A program made the translations under genes and the position numbers. From the NCBI GenBank assembly GCA_965262455.1, contig CBDHFH010000008.1, positions 310,001-374,000 of the forward strand: a stretch of 64,000 bases of DNA, in the 5' to 3' direction. The notes beneath the pieces were generated by a model. The model was not told the DNA's origin, did not search any database, and saw only the letters and a list, made by a program, of their open reading frames with translations. Every line of letters starts with the position of its first letter. The first letter of the stretch is position 1. Of the stretch, positions 33,809 to 41,220 are shown in pieces. Source of the stretch: UBA1858 sp965262455 (GTDB taxonomy: Bacteria > Pseudomonadota > Gammaproteobacteria > UBA4575).

Positions 33809-33973
33809 TTAATATTTCTTAAATAGACGATACAAAATCACGGTGATAGCAACACCAAGTAAAAAAAATTCTACAGTATGATGTATATGTGGAGCTGAGG
33901 TATGCCCGGAATGTGAAAATACGGGTGAGCTTAACATCAATATACTCACGAAGGTTGCTAATTTAGCACGCAT
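33809..33973 (-). CDS. Small histidine-rich membrane protein in the urt-ure operon
   Basis: A 54-residue frame between urtE and ureD. ATG 33973 is preceded by GGAG about 7 nt upstream, and the TAA at 33809 lies 6 nt before the ureD start. The N-terminus looks like a signal peptide or anchor (MRAKLATFVSILMLSSPVFS). It is followed by an exposed His cluster (HSGHTSAPHIHH, five His in twelve residues) and then a transmembrane helix (FFLLGVAITVILYRLF) with a basic KKY end. HupE/UreJ nickel permeases begin with a similar signal plus His-Pro-Gly-His, but this protein is far too short to be one. A metal-binding helper in nickel handling is a hypothesis from context. Confidence 0.65.
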   Translation of the reverse strand: MRAKLATFVSILMLSSPVFSHSGHTSAPHIHHTVEFFLLGVAITVILYRLFKKY

Positions 33974-34016
33974 AATTATCTCCAGTCGTTCAAAGGAAGC
34001 TATTATTTCTTATACC

Positions 34017-34039
34017 GACTCTGAGTAAATCAGAGAGTC
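34017..34039 (-). promoter_or_regulatory. Stem-loop just after the urtE stop
   Basis: GACTCTGA (34017-34024) and TCAGAGAGTC (34030-34039) pair with a 2-nt bulge over a 5-nt loop, starting 2 nt past the urtE stop. No U-tract follows on the minus strand, so it looks more like an mRNA 3'-end or processing structure between the urt and ure parts than a terminator. Confidence 0.4.
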
Positions 34040-34041
34040 TT

Positions 34042-34740
34042 TTATACTTTTAAGTAACGGTCAATTAATTCATCATCCAATTCATGCATCTCGCCTTGAG
34101 CCACATTCCTGCCTTTTTCTAAAATACAAAAGTTTGAGGCAACACGTCTTGCAAAAGGTAGTTTTTGTTCAACTAATAGAACGGTTAAACCCAGTTCATG
34201 ATTAAGCTTTTTAATAATATCACCAATTTCACGCACAATATTAGGTTGGATGCCTTCGGTAGGTTCATCAAGTATGAGTAACTCAGGTTCAATCGCCAGC
34301 GCGCGCCCAAGCGCTAATTGCTGTTGTTGTCCACCCGATAAATCACCTCCGCGTCGTTGTAGCATTTCTTTTAATACCGGGAATAACTCAAAGATAATTT
34401 TGGGCAATTGTTTTGATTTGTTTGCAACTAAACCTGTATGCAAGTTTTCTTCGACAGTTAACTGAGAAAAAATTTCTCTGCCTTGTGGGACATATGCAAT
34501 TTTGTGGATCGCACGTTTTTCAGCATTTATTTTAGTTAGTTCGATATCTTTGAATTGAATTGATCCATCTGAAGTCGTCTCAAGACCCATGATGCATTTA
34601 AGTAATGTAGTTTTGCCAACGCCATTACGCCCCATCAGACAAGTGACACTGCCTTGGGGAACATCTAATGACAGATCCCATAACGTGTGGCTCTCTCTAT
34701 AGTATTGATTGATGGCAGAGACTGTTAGCATGTTACTCAC
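34042..34740 (-). CDS. urtE: Urea ABC transporter ATP-binding protein UrtE
   Basis: 232-residue LivF-type ATPase. Walker A is GRNGVGKTTLLKCIMG, the ABC signature LSGGQQQQLALGRAL, and Walker B LLILDEPTEGIQPNIV. The start overlaps the urtD stop by 8 nt. Assignment to urea rather than branched-chain amino acids rests on the complete urtABCDE order followed by urease genes. Confidence 0.95.
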   Translation of the reverse strand: MSNMLTVSAINQYYRESHTLWDLSLDVPQGSVTCLMGRNGVGKTTLLKCIMGLETTSDGSIQFKDIELTKINAEKRAIHKIAYVPQGREIFSQLTVEENLHTGLVANKSKQLPKIIFELFPVLKEMLQRRGGDLSGGQQQQLALGRALAIEPELLILDEPTEGIQPNIVREIGDIIKKLNHELGLTVLLVEQKLPFARRVASNFCILEKGRNVAQGEMHELDDELIDRYLKV

Positions 34741-35476
34741 CTAAATACACTTCTATAACTTTAGGATCAGACTGGATTTTATCCATCGATCCTTCTGCGA
34801 GTACTGAGCCTTGATGTAACACAGTAACTCGTCTGGCAATTGAACGAATGAATTCCATATCATGCTCCACAACAACAACGGAATGACGCTCCGCTAATGA
34901 GGTTAATAGCTCTGCGGTGCGTTCTGATTCTTGATGAGTCATGCCAGCAACCGGTTCATCAACTAATAATACTTGCGGGTTCTGTGTGATGAGCATGCCA
35001 ATTTCTAACCATTGTTTTTGCCCATGAGATAATTCGCCTGCATGGCGATGTTGCTCGGCTTGTAGGCCAATGACTTCAAGTGATTCGTCAATGCGATCGC
35101 GTTGTTCGCCAGAGAGTTTGTAAAACAGATTCCCAAGTATGTTGCGATTTCCCTCTAAAGCTAGTTCCAAATTTTGAAACACCGTGTGATTTTCAAATAC
35201 AGTGGGTTTTTGAAATTTTCTACCAATGCCTAGGTTGGCAATTTCGGCTTCATCTTTAGTGATTAAATCAATATTGTCACCAAATACGACTTCACCTTCA
35301 TCAGGTTTGGTTTTTCCAGTGATGATATCCATCATGGTCGTTTTGCCAGCACCATTGGCGCCGATGATGCAACGTAATTCATTTTTATCAATGTATAGAC
35401 TTAATGCGTTAATTGCCTTGAAGCCATCAAAGCTAACTGAAACATTATTTAAATAAAGTATAGATTCTGGCTTCAT
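34733..35476 (-). CDS. urtD: Urea ABC transporter ATP-binding protein UrtD
   Basis: 247-residue LivG-type ATPase. Walker A is GANGAGKTTMMDIITGKTKPDEG in part, the signature LSHGQKQWLEIGMLI, and Walker B VLLVDEPVAGMTHQE. KFQKPTVFENHTVFQNLELA is typical of UrtD. It overlaps urtC by 4 nt and urtE by 8 nt. Confidence 0.95.
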   Translation of the reverse strand: MKPESILYLNNVSVSFDGFKAINALSLYIDKNELRCIIGANGAGKTTMMDIITGKTKPDEGEVVFGDNIDLITKDEAEIANLGIGRKFQKPTVFENHTVFQNLELALEGNRNILGNLFYKLSGEQRDRIDESLEVIGLQAEQHRHAGELSHGQKQWLEIGMLITQNPQVLLVDEPVAGMTHQESERTAELLTSLAERHSVVVVEHDMEFIRSIARRVTVLHQGSVLAEGSMDKIQSDPKVIEVYLGE

Positions 35477-36621
35477 GATGATTGCTCGGCATTGGCTTGA
35501 GCTTGTTTGTGCGATTTGTTCTTGTTGTTACGAGATGTGATTTGATCATAAATACCGACTAAGCCTTTCGGCATAAAGATGGTAACAAACACAAATATGC
35601 CGCCGAGGATAAATAGCCATGCTTCGGGTGCCCAGGCAGTAAAAAATGTTTTTAAATAATTTACAACAAACGCCCCTAGCACTGCACCATACAAGGTGCC
35701 TCTGCCACCAATGGCTACCCAAATTACCAATTCTATAGATCGGATTGGGGCAAACTCGCTTGGATTAATAATGCCAACTTGAGGGACGTATAGTGCACCG
35801 GCAATGCCAGCCAGTACAGCAGAGACGACAAATATAAATAATTTCACATGTTCATCTCGGTAACCCATAAAGCGCACACGACTCTCCGAGTCTCGAATGG
35901 CCATGACAAGACTACCCAATCGCGATTGTGCTATGTATTTACATACTGCAAAGCCAATCAGTAAGGCAATCGCTGATGAGACGAATAAACCACAGCGTGT
36001 ACTATCATTTTGCAAGTTGAATCCAAGTAGGTCTTTAAAGTCGGTAAGACCATTGTTACCCCCAAAGCCAAAATCGTTTTGAAAGAACGCTAACATTAGT
36101 GCATAGGTCATTGCTTGAGTCATGATTGATAGATATACACCGGTTACACGTGAGCGGAATGCTAACCATCCAAACACAAATGCAAGAATGCCCGGTGCTA
36201 AAAATATCATGACTAGTGCAAATGCAAACATATCAAAACCATACCAGTACCAAGGCAGTGTGTCCCAGTTCAGGAACACCATGAAATCTGGCAGCAGGGG
36301 ATTACCATAAACACCGCGATCGCCGATTTGACGCATTAAATACATTCCCATGGCATAACCACCCAAAGCAAAAAATGCACCATGGCCTAAACTTAATATC
36401 CCCAAGTATCCCCAGACTAAATCGACAGACAGGGCCAGTAAGGCAAAACACAAGTATTTACCGAGTAATGTGACCGTGTAGGTGGATACATGAAATGCCG
36501 AATCAGCAGGTGTGAATAAATTTAGCGCGGGTACAATAACGATTGCTATTAGTAAAACAATGGTGAGTATTTTACTGCCAGTATCAGAGAGTAGTAAGCG
36601 CTGTAGGAGTGACTTTTGCAT
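35473..36621 (-). CDS. urtC: Urea ABC transporter permease UrtC
   Basis: 382-residue LivM-type permease with about ten hydrophobic segments. Characteristic segments are WGYLGILSLGHGAFFALGGY, then YLMRQIGDRGVYGNPLLPDF and NNGLTDFKDLLGF. The last matches UrtC rather than LivM. It pairs with UrtB in the inner membrane. The start is 4 nt after urtB. Confidence 0.95.
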   Translation of the reverse strand: MQKSLLQRLLLSDTGSKILTIVLLIAIVIVPALNLFTPADSAFHVSTYTVTLLGKYLCFALLALSVDLVWGYLGILSLGHGAFFALGGYAMGMYLMRQIGDRGVYGNPLLPDFMVFLNWDTLPWYWYGFDMFAFALVMIFLAPGILAFVFGWLAFRSRVTGVYLSIMTQAMTYALMLAFFQNDFGFGGNNGLTDFKDLLGFNLQNDSTRCGLFVSSAIALLIGFAVCKYIAQSRLGSLVMAIRDSESRVRFMGYRDEHVKLFIFVVSAVLAGIAGALYVPQVGIINPSEFAPIRSIELVIWVAIGGRGTLYGAVLGAFVVNYLKTFFTAWAPEAWLFILGGIFVFVTIFMPKGLVGIYDQITSRNNKNKSHKQAQANAEQSS

Positions 36622-36625
36622 AGTA

Positions 36626-38299
36626 CTAACTGTCCGCAGAGCGACCCTTCAAGGCAAACATTCCGCGCGGTCGTTTTTGAATGAATAAGATAATAAAGAC
36701 AAGTACTAATATCTTAGCTAACACTGCCCCCGTGAAAGGTTCTAAATATTTATTTGCAATGCCTAATGTCATGGCACCAAATAATGTGCCCCATAAATTA
36801 CCAACACCACCAAATACCACCACCATGAATGAATCGATAATATATGATTGACCGAGATTAGGGCCAACATTGGTTAATTGACTTAACGCAACCCCTGCTA
36901 TACCGGCGATGCCTGAACCTAAACCAAACGTGAATGCATCCACCCAATCAGTGCGGATACCCATTGCTTTTGCCATGGAACGATTTTGAGTGACTGCTCT
37001 GACTTGCAGGCCAAATTTTGATTTATTTAACAGTAGCATCAAGCCAATCAAAACCATTAGAGCAAATATAATGATATACAAACGATTATAAGTGAGTGAA
37101 AGTGCGGGGTTGATTTCCAGTGAGCCACTCATCCAGTCAGGCGTAGAAACAGCACGGTTTTGTGGCGAAATAATCGTTCTTACTGCTTGTTGTAAGATCA
37201 AGCTGATTCCAAATGTGGCCAGTAATGTTTCCAACGGGCGACCATATAAAAATCGAATCACACCTCGTTCAATGGCAATGCCTACCAAGCCTGTGAATAT
37301 AAATGCAGTGGGTATTGATATTAAGATCGAGTATTCAATGTGATCGGGTAGAAGTTGCTGAATAATATAGGTTGTATAGGCACCTAACATCAGCATTTCA
37401 CCATGCGCCATGTTAATTACACCCATTACGCCAAATGTAATAGCCAGGCCTACAGCAACTAGTAGCAGAACCGATCCGAGGCTGAGGCCAAAAAATATAT
37501 TTTCAACCTGTTTATAAATGCCGACCGTTGAATGTATCTTCTCCAGCGCTTGTTGAATGGCATCACGTAACGTTTGTACTTGGACGGAATTCGTTTTATT
37601 GGCAAGCTTACTATCTAATTCTTGTAATGCAGTGCGTACTTCAGGATATAGAGAACTGTTTAATGAATTAATTGCGCTGAGTTGATCTTCATAACTTGAT
37701 GCGTTTAGTTGGTTAATAGAGATAGCTGTTTGTAGTACTTCAATAACGTCGTTATTTTTTTCTACTGTGAGTCTGTTTTTGAGAATTGCTGCGCTATCGT
37801 CATTAATGTTTTTAAACATCTCCACTACAGCAGATTTTCTAACTATGGGGTCATTATCAGCTAGGCTGAGTTCAGCGATCGACTGGTTTAATACGCGTCT
37901 TAATTTATTATTTATGCCGACTTTTTTGATTTTTTTCTTTGCCAGTGTGCCCAGTGATTCACCTGAGATTGCATCGGTTATTCCAGCTTGCTTGCCATCT
38001 ATTTCTGCGATGACAATCGTTTTATCATCTTTTTTATAATATATTTTTCCGCCCAGTAGATTCTTAAGTATTAATAACGAGCGCTGGTGTTGGGACTCTT
38101 GGATATTCTTAATGATGTCAGCTTTTTCATCAAACTTTCTCGTTGTTAAAGATGAAACTAGCTGAGTAAAGGTTGGTTGTGTGTCTACACTGTTTAATTG
38201 ATCGTTGTTTGTCTGTTCTGAAGTACTTTCTGAGAATGCTGTTGACGAGAATGTCACACATAGCAAAAATAAAGCTATTGTTTTGAATAGTAGACGCAT
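36626..38299 (-). CDS. urtB: Urea ABC transporter permease UrtB with extracytoplasmic N-terminal domain
   Basis: 557 residues. A signal peptide (LFKTIALFLLCVTFSSTAFS) leads into a roughly 240-residue helical, HEAT-like periplasmic region, which is the normal extended form of UrtB. The LivH-type permease follows from about residue 265: GLSLGSVLLLVAVGLAITFG, then GVINMAHGEMLMLGAYTTYI. The extension distinguishes UrtB from amino-acid permeases. It is separated from urtA by 93 nt containing a strong stem-loop. Confidence 0.95.
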   Translation of the reverse strand: MRLLFKTIALFLLCVTFSSTAFSESTSEQTNNDQLNSVDTQPTFTQLVSSLTTRKFDEKADIIKNIQESQHQRSLLILKNLLGGKIYYKKDDKTIVIAEIDGKQAGITDAISGESLGTLAKKKIKKVGINNKLRRVLNQSIAELSLADNDPIVRKSAVVEMFKNINDDSAAILKNRLTVEKNNDVIEVLQTAISINQLNASSYEDQLSAINSLNSSLYPEVRTALQELDSKLANKTNSVQVQTLRDAIQQALEKIHSTVGIYKQVENIFFGLSLGSVLLLVAVGLAITFGVMGVINMAHGEMLMLGAYTTYIIQQLLPDHIEYSILISIPTAFIFTGLVGIAIERGVIRFLYGRPLETLLATFGISLILQQAVRTIISPQNRAVSTPDWMSGSLEINPALSLTYNRLYIIIFALMVLIGLMLLLNKSKFGLQVRAVTQNRSMAKAMGIRTDWVDAFTFGLGSGIAGIAGVALSQLTNVGPNLGQSYIIDSFMVVVFGGVGNLWGTLFGAMTLGIANKYLEPFTGAVLAKILVLVFIILFIQKRPRGMFALKGRSADS

Positions 38300-38316
38300 T
38301 GTGGTTTTTATTATAA

Positions 38317-38345
38317 TGAGGCGTCCTGAAAATCAGGACGCCTCA
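38317..38345 (-). promoter_or_regulatory. Strong stem-loop between urtA and urtB
   Basis: TGAGGCGTCCTGA (38317-38329) and TCAGGACGCCTCA (38333-38345) make a perfect 13-bp stem with a 3-nt loop. It follows the urtA stop by 47 nt in the transcript. The next bases on the minus strand are TTATAATAAAAA, not a U-tract, so it is probably an mRNA-stabilising or partly terminating structure. Either would raise the binding protein above the permeases. Confidence 0.75.
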
Positions 38346-38392
38346 AAGTAGATTACGACTAAATTGTTACTAAGACAAGCTATGTAACTAAT

Positions 38393-39670
38393 TTAGTAGT
38401 TTTGACCTGAACACTTTTTAGTTTCTGTGTTGAAGTTTCCACAATTAATGGCAGGATCAGACCAATCTGACACAATTAGTGCGCTTTCAGGAAGGTAATC
38501 AGTCCATGCATCACCTTTTACTTCGCTGTCAGTTTGCCAGACAATTTCAAATTGACCGTCATCTTGAATTTCACCAATTAAGACTGGCTTAGAAAGATGA
38601 TGATTAGTGTTCATCAAAGCTGTACCACCAGTTAGGTTAGGTACTTCTAGACCGTACATTGCCGGTCTTACTTTATCAACTTCGGTTGTGCCAGCTTTCT
38701 CTACCGCAGCTGCCCACATCTTAAAGCCGATGTAAGTGGCTTCCATTGGGTCGTTAGTCACACGCTCTTCGTCACCAATAAAGCCATGCCATGCTTCGAT
38801 AAATTCATCATTGACATCACTCTCTGCGCTTTGGAAGTAATTCCAGGCTGCCAAGTGACCAACAAGAGGTGCAGTATCGATACCTGAAAGTTCTTCTTCA
38901 CCAACAGAGAATGCTACTACAGGAATGTCTTCTGCAGAAATACCCTGGTTGCCTAATTCCTTATAGAAAGGAACATTCGCATCACCGTTGATAGTAGATA
39001 CTACCGCAGTTTTCTTGCCAGCCGAGCCGAACTGTTTAATGTCAGAAACAATTGTCTGCCAGTCCGAGTGACCGAAAGGTGTGTAGTTAATCATGATGTC
39101 TTTTTCACTGACACCTTTCAATTTTAAGTAAGACTCAAGAATTTTGTTGGTTGTACGCGGGTAAACATAGTCTGTTCCTGCTAACACCCAACGCTCAACG
39201 CCGCCGTCCATTAAGTAATCGACCGCAGGTATTGCTTGCTGGTTTGGTGCAGCACCTGTGTAGAAAACGTTTTTAGATGATTCTTCACCTTCGTATTGCA
39301 CAGGATAGAAAAGTAGCCCATTGAGTTCTTCCACTACAGGAAGTACTGACTTACGAGATACTGAAGTCCAGCAGCCAAATACCACATCGACTTTGTGTAC
39401 TTCAATGAGTTCACGCATTTTTTCAGCAAATAGTGGCCAGTCTGATGCAGGATCTACGACAACTGCTTCAAGTTTTTTGCCGAGTAAACCGCCTGCTTTA
39501 TTTTGCTCCTCCACCATCATTAATACAGTATCTTTTAATGTGGTTTCACTAATAGCCATTGTGCCTGACAAAGAATGAAGCACACCCACTTTTATAGTCT
39601 CTGAATATGCGCTAGATGACCATGCGATCATCAAGACACATAATACTGACCACATACTTAGCTTTTTCAT
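38393..39670 (-). CDS. urtA: Urea ABC transporter substrate-binding protein UrtA
   Basis: 425 residues with signal peptide MKKLSMWSVLCVLMIAWSSS-AYS. The mature part (TIKVGVLHSLSGTMAISETT, DPASDWPLFAEKMRELIEVH, FGCWTSVSRKSVLPVVEELN) is diagnostic of UrtA. It binds urea or short amides in the periplasm. GGAG precedes the start. It is the first gene of the minus-strand urt-ure block. Its promoter must lie in the 530-bp region above. Confidence 0.96.
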   Translation of the reverse strand: MKKLSMWSVLCVLMIAWSSSAYSETIKVGVLHSLSGTMAISETTLKDTVLMMVEEQNKAGGLLGKKLEAVVVDPASDWPLFAEKMRELIEVHKVDVVFGCWTSVSRKSVLPVVEELNGLLFYPVQYEGEESSKNVFYTGAAPNQQAIPAVDYLMDGGVERWVLAGTDYVYPRTTNKILESYLKLKGVSEKDIMINYTPFGHSDWQTIVSDIKQFGSAGKKTAVVSTINGDANVPFYKELGNQGISAEDIPVVAFSVGEEELSGIDTAPLVGHLAAWNYFQSAESDVNDEFIEAWHGFIGDEERVTNDPMEATYIGFKMWAAAVEKAGTTEVDKVRPAMYGLEVPNLTGGTALMNTNHHLSKPVLIGEIQDDGQFEIVWQTDSEVKGDAWTDYLPESALIVSDWSDPAINCGNFNTETKKCSGQNY

Positions 39671-39838
39671 TTAATTCTCCAGTGATGTTTAGTCATGATT
39701 AGTTCTAGAAAAGGGCTACGTGCTTTGCGATGAAAATTGTGCTTTCTCATTGTGCATAATGCCCTGGCATTGAGCTTTCATGTTCCATGCCAGAATGCAT
39801 TGGAATTGATGTGGGATATTAAATATGCTGATAAAGCA

Positions 39839-39886
39839 CTGATATTAAAGGCTAATTATTTGTTTTGTTTGCTGATATTAGAGGCT
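39839..39886. repeat. Two 15-bp direct repeats upstream of urtA
   Basis: CTGATATTAAAGGCT at 39839-39853 and CTGATATTAGAGGCT at 39872-39886, one mismatch, 33 bp start to start (about three helical turns). This is a candidate operator of unknown regulator. Confidence 0.55.
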
Positions 39887-40037
39887 GATAAGAGCGATGT
39901 ATGCTTAGTTACTGAGCAATTAACGCACCAAATAAAATCATAATTTGACTAAATCGCACCAATAAAGAGCAATTTTTTCGATTACCGCGCATTAATAATT
40001 TAGAAGGAATAGTGTTTTTTCACTTTGTAAGCGGAGA

Positions 40038-40144
40038 TGCACATCTTATTGTACATATGTAAGCCATTGTATTTAAATGATATTGCACTATTTGCACAAA
40101 TAAATAGTTATTTGCACAGCAAAATGATGTTATTTCCCTGTACA
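40038..40144 (+). promoter_or_regulatory. Cluster of TGYACA elements upstream of the MerR-type gene
   Basis: TGCACA at 40038, 40093 and 40113, and TGTACA at 40050 and 40139. A TGCACT lies at 40084. ATTTGCACA is repeated exactly 20 bp apart (40090 and 40110). The pattern TnnACA resembles the direct repeats bound by CarH/LitR-type MerR proteins, so autoregulation is plausible. Confidence 0.45.
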
Positions 40145-40199
40145 AATGGTCATTAAATGCGTAATGTATATGCCAATTACATGTATAAAGTCAAGGTGA

Positions 40200-41204
40200 A
40201 TGTCAATGGAATCACAACTTAGGAATGATGAATACAAAATTGGTGCGGTATCAAAAATTACTGGCATTGGTACGGAAACACTTCGTGCGTGGGAGCGACG
40301 ATATCAAGCAGTCGTGCCTAGCCGATCAGAATCTGGAGACAGGGTCTATAGCAGTGAAGATCTAAGCAAACTCTTTTTACTTAAAAATCTTACTGAAGCT
40401 GGCAACTCCATTGGCACAATTGCCCGTTTACCTCTGGACGAACTCAAGACTAAGTGGGAAAAAAGCGTGCAGCTGAGTGAGCTGTCTTCTTCATCAAATA
40501 GTTTCTACTCAAATAATGAGTTGTCCAAAAGTCAAAACTGCAGGGTATTGTTGTTGGGTGAGGATTTTCCACTCAGAGTTCTCGATGGTATGTCTGACTT
40601 CAATGGCATCGAATTGTTAGGTCATGTAGACACTATTGAAGAATGGAATATCAAGAACCCAGATTCATCGGTACATGTGTTTATCATGGAGACTCCAACA
40701 ATTAATGAAGGTACCCGAAAATATGTATCTAAGTTATTAAAAGAATCAGATGTTTGGCATATCATAGTGTTATATGGTTTTGGTGCCCAAAGCGAAATAA
40801 ACCAATTGCAAGGGCCTCAAGTCAGTGCAATTCGTTCATCAATTGATGTCTATGAACTCGCAAGACTGTGCATGGACAGGAGTGGAGGAGACCCTAAAAA
40901 CCTAGTGGCGGCTAACAATGCAACGGTATATCTGGAAGACTCGATTCCAACCCGACGTTACAGCTCTAAACAATTAGATAGTTTGGCTCGAATTTCTTCT
41001 TCAATTCAGTGCGAGTGTCCTAAACACCTATCAGATTTAATCAAAAGTTTAGTAGCATTTGAAATTTATAGTGCAGAATGCGAAAACAAAAATGATCGTG
41101 ATGCTGAATTACATGCATTCTTGCATGCGACAAGTGCACAATCACGCGCATTACTTGAAGACGCGTTGGCGCATGTAATTAAGTTCGAAAATATTGATAT
41201 TTAA
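40200..41204 (+). CDS. MerR-family transcriptional regulator, CarH/LitR-like architecture
   Basis: 334 residues. The N-terminal MerR winged helix (YKIGAVSKITGIGTETLRAW, then ERRYQAVVPSRSESGDRVYS) resembles the MlrA/LitR/CarH branch. Residues about 110-220 form an alternating strand/helix region placed like the cobalamin-binding domain of CarH. The DxHxxG cobalamin motif is not visible, so B12 binding is doubtful. The effector is unknown. It is divergent from urtA across a repeat-rich region; regulation of urea uptake is possible but not shown. AAGGTG precedes ATG 40200. Confidence 0.75.
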   Translation: MSMESQLRNDEYKIGAVSKITGIGTETLRAWERRYQAVVPSRSESGDRVYSSEDLSKLFLLKNLTEAGNSIGTIARLPLDELKTKWEKSVQLSELSSSSNSFYSNNELSKSQNCRVLLLGEDFPLRVLDGMSDFNGIELLGHVDTIEEWNIKNPDSSVHVFIMETPTINEGTRKYVSKLLKESDVWHIIVLYGFGAQSEINQLQGPQVSAIRSSIDVYELARLCMDRSGGDPKNLVAANNATVYLEDSIPTRRYSSKQLDSLARISSSIQCECPKHLSDLIKSLVAFEIYSAECENKNDRDAELHAFLHATSAQSRALLEDALAHVIKFENIDI

Positions 41205-41220
41205 ATATGCCGAGCTTGCC

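Larger units (their letters stand above)
39671..40199. other. Divergent regulatory region between urtA and a MerR-type gene
   Basis: 529 bp without a convincing gene. It contains a perfect inverted repeat AATGCC-CT-GGCATT (39758-39771), a 15-bp near-perfect direct repeat (39839-39853 and 39872-39886), and a series of TGCACA/TGTACA elements at 40038-40144. These fit operators for the two flanking promoters. No sigma54 -24/-12 element was found on the urtA side. Confidence 0.6.

Noticed and set aside
39737..39943. 68-codon plus-strand frame between urtA and the MerR-type gene
   Set aside because: No ribosome binding site, no family resemblance, and it overlaps the inverted and direct repeats that look like operators.
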